The notes under the pieces: model-generated
Told to the model about the DNA's origin: nothing
The model's database searches: none
Seen by the model: only the letters and a program-made list of their open reading frames with translations
Made by a program: the position numbers and the translations under genes
Part shown: positions 31,417 to 36,448 of the stretch, in pieces
Numbering within the stretch: the first letter of the stretch is position 1
Layout of the letters: each line of letters starts with the position of its first letter
Assembly: GCA_900552465.1 (NCBI GenBank)
Contig: URZO01000037.1
Location: forward strand, 1 to 36,448
Length of the DNA: 36,448 nucleotides
Reading direction: 5' to 3'
Source: an uncultured Parabacteroides sp.
GTDB lineage: Bacteria; Bacteroidota; Bacteroidia; Bacteroidales; Tannerellaceae

Positions 31417-31545
31417 GGCGGTTATCCTTTATATATGTTTTCTGCCGATAAAGATAAAAGGATTAACCGGGTCCCGGGTTTATAGTTCTGATCTTTTTCC
31501 TTCGATTTCTGGGAAAAGAGTTCCGTTTATCGGTAAGATAGATCA

Positions 31546-32958
31546 TCATTTGCAGTACTTCTTCTTCCAAACCAGGAAGAAGGCAAAGACGACTACCGTA
31601 ACGGCAACACCGATGATCTGCGAGATACCGGTTGCCATGCCCAAGCCTTCGGGGGCGACAAAGATATAGGTTGAACAGACGGCTGTCATAAACAGAGCCG
31701 GGATCAGGGTCACGATGTATAGTTTTTTTGCCGTCACCAGATAGACCGTCAAGGCCCACAGGGTGAACACGGCCAATGTCTGGTTACTCCAGGCGAAATA
31801 GCGCCAGATCATATCGAAACCGTCTTTGTCTTTCTGGCTGTAAAGCAAAAGGCCGATCGCCACCAGGAAGAGAGGGATACAGATCATCAGGCGCTTGGCG
31901 ACACTACGTTGTTCGAGGTGCAGGAAGTCTGCCACGATCAGGCGGGCCGAGCGAAAGGCTGTATCTCCGGATGTTATCGGGGCGGCAATCACACCTAACA
32001 CGGCCAATACACCGCCTACGGTGCCGAGCCATTCTTTCGTGATACTATCGACCACAACGGCTGCATTGTTCTCGCCCATCCCGTTATTATGATAGAAATA
32101 AGTGGCGGCCGCCGCCCAGATCAGGGCAACAATGCCTTCCGTAATCATGGAACCGAAGAAGATCGGCCGGCCGTATTTCTCATTCTTGATACAGCGCGCC
32201 ATCAACGGGCTTTGTGTCGCGTGGAAGCCGGAAATGGCTCCGCAGGCGATACTCACGAACATGATCGGGAAGATGGGCAGATGACCGGGATAGGTGTTCG
32301 GCATCCCGTCCGTAATCTCAGGCAACGGCGGGTGATGGACAAACAGCATGATCAGGATACCGATCGCCATAAACAGCAAAGCCCCGGCAAACAGCGGATA
32401 GACCTTACCGATAATCTTATCGACGGGCAACAGCGTTGCGAGGATATAATAGAGGAATACAATAATGATCCAGAAAGTTGCATCCAGATGTTCCGGCGTC
32501 AGCTTTGCCAACAGTCCGGCAGGTCCGGCTACAAATACAGAACCGACCAATATCATCAGAAGTACCGTAAAGGCACGCATGAATTGCTTGAAGTTTGTTC
32601 CTAAATAGCGTCCGATAATCTCCGGCAGGCTCTCTCCGTTATTGCGCAGGGACAACATACCGGACAGGTAATCGTGCACCGAACCGGCAAAGATACTCCC
32701 CAGTACGATCCACAGGAAAGAGGCCGTACCGAACTTCGCTCCCATAATGGCCCCGAAGATCGGGCCCAGTCCGGCGATGTTCAGGAACTGGATCATAAAG
32801 ACTTTCCAGGTGGGCATCGGGATGTAGTCCACTCCGTCCTGATGGGTATAAGCAGGTGTCTGCCGCTTGGCATCGATACCGAAAATACGTTCAATGAATT
32901 TACCGTAAACAAAATAGCCTGCGATTAAGGCGATAAGGCAACAAACAAAAGTAATCAT
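31546..32958 (-). CDS. cstA: CstA-family transporter, copy 2
   Basis: A 470-residue polytopic membrane protein, co-linear without large gaps with the copy at 3355-4773 and about 83-85% identical by eye. It keeps the HQDGVDYIP, GAISGFHATQSP and TSGDTAFRSAR blocks. Differences gather in the loops after about residue 210 (DGMPNTYPGHLP here against DGLANTHPENLP) and in the last 60 residues, which end KKYCK. Both copies appear intact, so redundancy or substrate divergence is possible. The upstream gap to yqeY copy 2 contains a facing pair of REP-like palindromes. The gene is in the same relative order (ftsA-ftsZ-yqeY-cstA) as copy 1 but on the other strand. Confidence 0.93.
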   Translation of the reverse strand: MITFVCCLIALIAGYFVYGKFIERIFGIDAKRQTPAYTHQDGVDYIPMPTWKVFMIQFLNIAGLGPIFGAIMGAKFGTASFLWIVLGSIFAGSVHDYLSGMLSLRNNGESLPEIIGRYLGTNFKQFMRAFTVLLMILVGSVFVAGPAGLLAKLTPEHLDATFWIIIVFLYYILATLLPVDKIIGKVYPLFAGALLFMAIGILIMLFVHHPPLPEITDGMPNTYPGHLPIFPIMFVSIACGAISGFHATQSPLMARCIKNEKYGRPIFFGSMITEGIVALIWAAAATYFYHNNGMGENNAAVVVDSITKEWLGTVGGVLAVLGVIAAPITSGDTAFRSARLIVADFLHLEQRSVAKRLMICIPLFLVAIGLLLYSQKDKDGFDMIWRYFAWSNQTLAVFTLWALTVYLVTAKKLYIVTLIPALFMTAVCSTYIFVAPEGLGMATGISQIIGVAVTVVVFAFFLVWKKKYCK

Positions 32959-33022
32959 GGTATAAAGAGAATTGAATGATAAACATTTAGTGGTATAGAT
33001 AAGAGAAGCTAATGGTAACTGT

Positions 33023-33053
33023 ATCCCCTCTCGAGAGGGGATAAGGGGTGTGT
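33023..33053. repeat. REP-like element (first of a facing pair)
   Basis: The perfect palindrome ATCCCCTCTCGAGAGGGGAT is followed by AAGGGGTGTGT. It faces the element at 33081-33112 in inverted orientation, a BIME-like arrangement between yqeY copy 2 and cstA copy 2. Confidence 0.8.
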
Positions 33054-33080
33054 TATCTTAAGCCATAACAAGGGAAAATT

Positions 33081-33112
33081 CACACACCCCCTGCCCCCTC
33101 TCGAGAGGGGAT
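33081..33112. repeat. REP-like element (second of a facing pair)
   Basis: CACACACCCCCTGC precedes CCCCTCTCGAGAGGGGAT. Together with 33023-33053 it makes a pair whose GGGGTGTGT and ACACACCCC stretches can also pair across the spacer. It lies directly after the yqeY stop at 33119. Confidence 0.8.
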
Positions 33113-33118
33113 TAGTTA

Positions 33119-33571
33119 CTATTGATTCAACAATTTCTTTACGACTTCCGATATCATGCGGCCTTCGGCTTTTCCTGCCAATGCTTTGGAGGCAACGCCC
33201 ATTACCTTGCCCATGTCTTTCGGGCCGGCGGCACCTACCTGTGCGATGATGGCTTTTATCTCGACTTCCAGTTCTTCGACAGACATCTGTTCCGGCAGAT
33301 ACTTTTCGATAACGGCTACCTGTGCCAGTTCGTCGTCAGCCAGATCCTGGCGTCCCTGCTGTACATAGATAGTGGCGGAATCCTTGCCTTGTTTCACGAG
33401 CTTCTGCATGATCTTCAGCGCATCGGCATCCGTCAATGTATCGTTGGCTCCCGGAGCGGTCTTTGCTTCGAGGAAGAACTTCTTTACGTTTCTCAGTGTT
33501 TCAAGGGCTACTTTGTCTTTCGCCTTCATTGCGTTTTTAATGTCTTCGCTGACTCTTTCAAACAAATCCAT
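33119..33571 (-). CDS. GatB/YqeY domain protein, copy 2
   Basis: A 150-residue helical YqeY-family protein, co-linear with copy 1 (about 83% identical by eye, 25 substitutions). I place the start at 33571 (MDLFERVSEDIKN), not at the upstream ATG at 33637, because copy 1 starts there and the extra 22 codons are AT-rich repeat sequence. The first 50 residues differ at only one or two positions, and the DNA there has long identical stretches, while the second half carries most of the changes. The gap to ftsZ copy 2 is 86 bp against 20 bp in copy 1, because of inserted AT-rich repeats. Its role is as uncertain as that of copy 1. Confidence 0.92.
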   Translation of the reverse strand: MDLFERVSEDIKNAMKAKDKVALETLRNVKKFFLEAKTAPGANDTLTDADALKIMQKLVKQGKDSATIYVQQGRQDLADDELAQVAVIEKYLPEQMSVEELEVEIKAIIAQVGAAGPKDMGKVMGVASKALAGKAEGRMISEVVKKLLNQ

Positions 33572-33574
33572 CTT

Positions 33575-33657
33575 TTGTAAATTAAGAATTAAGAAGGAAT
33601 AATTAAGGCTTAGAGTCCCCAACCATTCTTTATTCATTATTCATTATTAATTATTCA
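33575..33657. repeat. AT-rich repeat insertion between ftsZ copy 2 and yqeY copy 2
   Basis: The gap contains AATTAAGAATTAAG (from about 33580) and several ATTCATTATTCATT units (33634-33660). The first resembles the inverted repeats of the IVS-like cassette at 21975-22392; copy 1 of the operon lacks it. It may be the scar of a similar insertion. Confidence 0.5.
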
Positions 33658-35007
33658 TTATCTAAAACTGATCACTGTGCCGCCTGATTTCGGCTTCTTG
33701 CCCTGATTGGCTGACGAAGACTGGAACGCACTACCCTGCGGACGGGTCGCCCCGTCGTCTTTCCGGCGTACCTGCAGGATCTCTTTTGCATTCCGCTTGT
33801 AGGTCGGTGTTTCTTCCAGGAGGGCGATCAGGTTGTCATCGTCCAGCTCGTCGGTCGAGAGGATCACGATTTCCGCTTTCGGACGGAAGTTGATATAATC
33901 GCGGTAGTAGCGGTTGATCAACTGGTCTTCCTCTTCCTTTTTCTTCTTAAGCTCTTCGGCCTTTTGGGCGGCGGCAAGAAGGTCTTCTTCGGTGTCGAGT
34001 GTCTGCTGCTGTTTGGACAGGACGTCTTCCAGACCGAAACCGGTCACCAGGATCGTGATCTTGATCTTGGAACCCAAGCTGTCGTCGTAGCCATGCCCCC
34101 ACTTGACCTCATAGTCTGTCTTGAAACGTGCCATGAAGTTGTGGATATCATCCATCTCATCTATGCGGAGCGCATCTTCGTGGCTGTAATAGATCACGAA
34201 GGCAACGCGCTTGGCATTGAAAATATTATCTATATCGTTGACCAGCGTACTGTGCAAAGCCTCATCGATAGCCCGTTGCAGGCGGCCTTCGCCTTCACCG
34301 AACCCGATACTGATCAGGGCTACGCCGCTGTTGCGCATCGTCGTGTCGACATCGGCAAAGTCGACGTTCTGCTCCAGGTTGGTCGTGATGATCTCGGCGA
34401 TGCTCTTAGCGGCGATCGTCAGTGTCTCATCGGCTTTCCGGTTGGCTTGGGGGACGCTCATACGCTCTTCGGAGTACAAGTCGCGCAGGCGTTCGTTGTT
34501 GATAACCAAGAGGGAGTCTACGTTCTGCGCCATCTTCCGCACGCCTTTGACAGCTTTCACGATCTTCTGGCGGCCTTCAAACAGGAAAGGAATCGTAACG
34601 ATGCCGACAGTCAGGATACCCATCTCTTTCGAGATCTTAGCAACGATCGGACCGGCTCCCGTACCCGTACCACCACCCATTCCGGCAGTGACAAAGGCCA
34701 TACGCGTGCCGTCGTTCAGCATCTCGCGGATCTCTTCTTCGCTTTCGATAGCCGCCTCTTCTCCTCTTTCGGGGACATTACCTGATCCAAGGCCGCGGGT
34801 CGTGTTCTTTCCGATCAACAGCTTATCGGGCACATCGGACTTCTGCAATGCCTGATTATCGGTATTACACAACACGAAAGAGACATCGTGAATGCCTTCC
34901 TTGTACATGTTGCTGACAGCATTACCACCACCGCCACCGACGCCTATCGCTTTGATGATCGTCTGAGGCGCTTTTGCCAAATCAAAATCGTATGTCTTAT
35001 CGTCCAT
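33658..35007 (-). CDS. ftsZ: Divergent FtsZ paralogue, copy 2
   Basis: A 449-residue FtsZ, about 60% identical by eye to copy 1 and clearly the divergent one. GTP-binding parts are intact: IGVGGGGGNAV, NTDNQAL, GGGTGTG, NNERLRD, and the T7 loop NVDFADV with both Asp residues. Differences include a 3-residue insertion after the NNERLRD helix (SEERMSVPQANRKAD against SDLTMTNAFGKAD), changes around the T7 loop (TNLEQNVDFADVDTTMRNSG), and a different linker, yet the shared distal segment DELDDDNLIALLEETPTYKR and the tail VISFR remain. It should polymerise; whether it joins copy 1 filaments or forms its own is open. It is preceded by its own ftsA, 26 bp upstream. Confidence 0.96.
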   Translation of the reverse strand: MDDKTYDFDLAKAPQTIIKAIGVGGGGGNAVSNMYKEGIHDVSFVLCNTDNQALQKSDVPDKLLIGKNTTRGLGSGNVPERGEEAAIESEEEIREMLNDGTRMAFVTAGMGGGTGTGAGPIVAKISKEMGILTVGIVTIPFLFEGRQKIVKAVKGVRKMAQNVDSLLVINNERLRDLYSEERMSVPQANRKADETLTIAAKSIAEIITTNLEQNVDFADVDTTMRNSGVALISIGFGEGEGRLQRAIDEALHSTLVNDIDNIFNAKRVAFVIYYSHEDALRIDEMDDIHNFMARFKTDYEVKWGHGYDDSLGSKIKITILVTGFGLEDVLSKQQQTLDTEEDLLAAAQKAEELKKKKEEEDQLINRYYRDYINFRPKAEIVILSTDELDDDNLIALLEETPTYKRNAKEILQVRRKDDGATRPQGSAFQSSSANQGKKPKSGGTVISFR

Positions 35008-35033
35008 TGTCGTCTGTCTTTATTTGTTACCGA

Positions 35034-36446
35034 TTATTGCTCATTCAACATATCGTCTACCTTGCCGGCTGCTTTATCGACTGCTTTATCGAACATCTCG
35101 AATAGGCTCCAACCTTTCTTAGTCGAATTCTTATCCCCCTTTTTGTCGTTCTTTTTCGTCCCGACATGCTCATCCTTAGGAGGAGCGGGCGGGGTCTGTA
35201 TTGTCTGTTCAGCGGGAGACTGCTCTTTTACTTCCTCTTCGATCTCCGCTATTTTAACGTCGACTTTCTTTTCCTCCTTCTTCTTTTCCGGTTCGGGAGC
35301 GGTGTAAGCGGCACAGTTTTCCCGGCCTTTCAGCAAGAGGGCGACTGCGGTGGTGTATTCGGGGTTGTTGGCAATCATCTCACCGTCGGCAATCAGGTCT
35401 TTCCGGACGGAGGCATAACGCACCTCCATCTTGAAGCGTTCGCCGAGGGCTTCGCGCATATTCTTCAGTGCGGCGCCGTTACCGGCAACCACGACACTGT
35501 AGCCCGGCGTCTTGGTCACTCCGGCCTCTTCCAGGCGGGCATATATGTTTTCGATGATCTCACGGCTGCGGGCTTCCACGACCATATTGATGTCTGATAG
35601 CTTGAGCTCGCCGGCATGCTGTCCGTCCGCCAGGTCGACCGAGACCATTTGTTGTTCGTTGTCTTTCTCCCAGATGGCATTGCCGTAGGTGCGTTTCACA
35701 CGTTCGGCTTCCTTTTCCGGTATGCCTAACGACATCAGGTCGCGGGTGATCAACTGGCTGCCTAACGGGATTACGTACAGGCCTGCCAGGCTTCCATCTT
35801 TATATATCGTAACGGAGGTCACGCCTGCACCGAAATCGACCAGGGCACATCCTTTATCTTTCTCCTGTTCCGTCAGGATCAGATCGGCCAAGGCTAACGG
35901 CGAAACGATTGTGCCTGCCACATCGAGCTTGATCTGTTCCGTCATATTGGTCGTCACGGCATGACGGAGCGACGGACGTCCGACAACCAGTTTATAGCGT
36001 GCATCTATCCGGGAGCAACCCATTCCCACCGGATGGGCTTCCGGCTGGTTGTCGAGGAAGTAGGCGGGCGGTGCGACCTCCAGCACATCGAGCATATCGG
36101 GATGATACTGGCGGCACTCCTGATCCAGTTCCTGCAGGATTTCTTCGGTCACCGTACCGTCGCCGATCACCCGTGACACGGCATGGCTGATGGTGCGAAG
36201 CGACTGACCTCCCACCCCGATATAGACCTTAGCGATACGGGCGCCTCCCAACTTGTTTTCCAGTTTGCGGATCAGGCGCACGATCTTGCCGGCTGCATCC
36301 TTTATATTATATACACATCCTCTTCGTATACAGGTCTCGGAATTCTCTACTTCGTAGGCTATTATGGAAAGAGCTCCCGAAGAGCCTTTCGCACCTACCA
36401 TACCGACCATGTGAGAAGAGCCAAGGTCGATGGCTGCTATAAAGTC
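35034..36446 (-). CDS. ftsA: Divergent FtsA paralogue, copy 2 (5' end cut by window edge)
   Basis: Actin-fold FtsA; the frame is open to base 36446 and encodes the same AIDLGSSHMVGMVG start as copy 1, so the ATG at 36410 is internal. The visible 470 residues are about 60% identical to copy 1 by eye. Phosphate-2 is intact (VDFGAGVT, Asp codon 35835-35837), but the adenosine motif reads VAGNGAALKN (35475-35486), where copy 1 and the family have TGGG or similar. The linker is longer and rich in Lys/Glu, and the C-terminal segment GWSLFEMFDKAVDKAAGKV is amphipathic, fitting a membrane anchor. It is 26 bp upstream of ftsZ copy 2. Its ATP binding may be altered. Confidence 0.94.
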   Translation of the reverse strand, partial: DFIAAIDLGSSHMVGMVGAKGSSGALSIIAYEVENSETCIRRGCVYNIKDAAGKIVRLIRKLENKLGGARIAKVYIGVGGQSLRTISHAVSRVIGDGTVTEEILQELDQECRQYHPDMLDVLEVAPPAYFLDNQPEAHPVGMGCSRIDARYKLVVGRPSLRHAVTTNMTEQIKLDVAGTIVSPLALADLILTEQEKDKGCALVDFGAGVTSVTIYKDGSLAGLYVIPLGSQLITRDLMSLGIPEKEAERVKRTYGNAIWEKDNEQQMVSVDLADGQHAGELKLSDINMVVEARSREIIENIYARLEEAGVTKTPGYSVVVAGNGAALKNMREALGERFKMEVRYASVRKDLIADGEMIANNPEYTTAVALLLKGRENCAAYTAPEPEKKKEEKKVDVKIAEIEEEVKEQSPAEQTIQTPPAPPKDEHVGTKKNDKKGDKNSTKKGWSLFEMFDKAVDKAAGKVDDMLNEQ

Positions 36447-36448
36447 TG
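36394..36448. repeat. Terminal 55-bp inverted repeat, right copy
   Basis: Exact reverse complement of bases 1-55, in frame within FtsA copy 2. Recombination between the two would invert the whole window and exchange the two ftsA bodies without changing reading frame. Confidence 0.95.

Noticed and set aside
31463..31500. GC-rich near-palindrome (CCGGGTCCCGG) after cstA copy 2 as a terminator
   Set aside because: The symmetric centre leaves a one-base loop and no T tract follows; not supported as a terminator.
33572..33637. 22-codon N-terminal extension of YqeY copy 2
   Set aside because: Copy 1 begins at MDLFE and the extra codons come from AT-rich repeats, so the start at 33571 is preferred.
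1..36448. CRISPR array, tRNA or rRNA gene, phage genes, toxin-antitoxin or defence system
   Set aside because: No regularly spaced direct repeats, no cloverleaf, and no integrase, capsid, nuclease-effector or antitoxin families were seen on reading through.

Overview
The window looks like a Bacteroidales genome fragment, most likely Parabacteroides or a close relative. Supporting points: the TAnnTTTG-type -7 promoter element recurs; the ftsA-ftsZ-GatB/YqeY gene order is typical of Bacteroidetes; there is an RprX/RprY-type two-component pair, an OlsA/OlsB-like acyltransferase pair resembling the glycine-lipid genes glsA/glsB, a MeaB GTPase, DUF1573 proteins, and a very large secreted protein with a DUF6383/T9SS-like tail. 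The genus is an inference from memory of these families; no search was run.

Layout. Left arm (1-4773, + strand): ftsA (5' end cut by the window edge), ftsZ, a GatB/YqeY gene and a short cstA. Then rprY/rprX (-), the acyltransferase pair (+), meaB (-), two DUF1573 proteins (-), a 1882-residue alpha-2-macroglobulin (-), folA and thyA (-), a lipoprotein aldose 1-epimerase (+), a 200-bp imperfect palindrome, a small TerB-like ORF (+), a DUF3109 protein (-), a four-helix-bundle 'IVS' gene inside 24-bp inverted repeats (-), gpmI (-), a YgjP-type metallopeptidase (+), the 1118-residue secreted protein (-), a 0.9-kb gene-free region holding a MITE-like element, and an (alpha/alpha)6 glycosidase (-). 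Right arm (31546-36448, - strand): a second cstA, GatB/YqeY, ftsZ and ftsA, in inverted orientation relative to the left arm.

The main point of interest is that the window is bounded by two diverged copies of one four-gene block, ftsA-ftsZ-yqeY-cstA, arranged as an inverted repeat about 27 kb apart. The first and last 55 bases are perfect reverse complements and lie in frame inside the two ftsA genes. By eye FtsA and FtsZ are about 60% identical between arms, but YqeY and CstA about 83-85%. The left FtsZ has the usual Bacteroidales sequence and the right one is the divergent copy, although its GTPase residues are intact. The two FtsA proteins each lack a different nucleotide-pocket signature. 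The arrangement could be a true paralogous second division module, an invertible segment that swaps alternative ftsA-ftsZ bodies behind one 5' end, or an assembly effect. The sequence alone does not decide, but the identical 55-mer at both ends shows why an assembler would stop there.

The middle of the window is mostly housekeeping: one-carbon/dTMP synthesis (thyA-folA), glycolysis (gpmI), envelope lipids, envelope sensing (rprXY), and secreted or periplasmic proteins. Several small repeat elements (REP-like palindromes, a MITE-like element, the IVS cassette and other hairpins) sit in the intergenic gaps.
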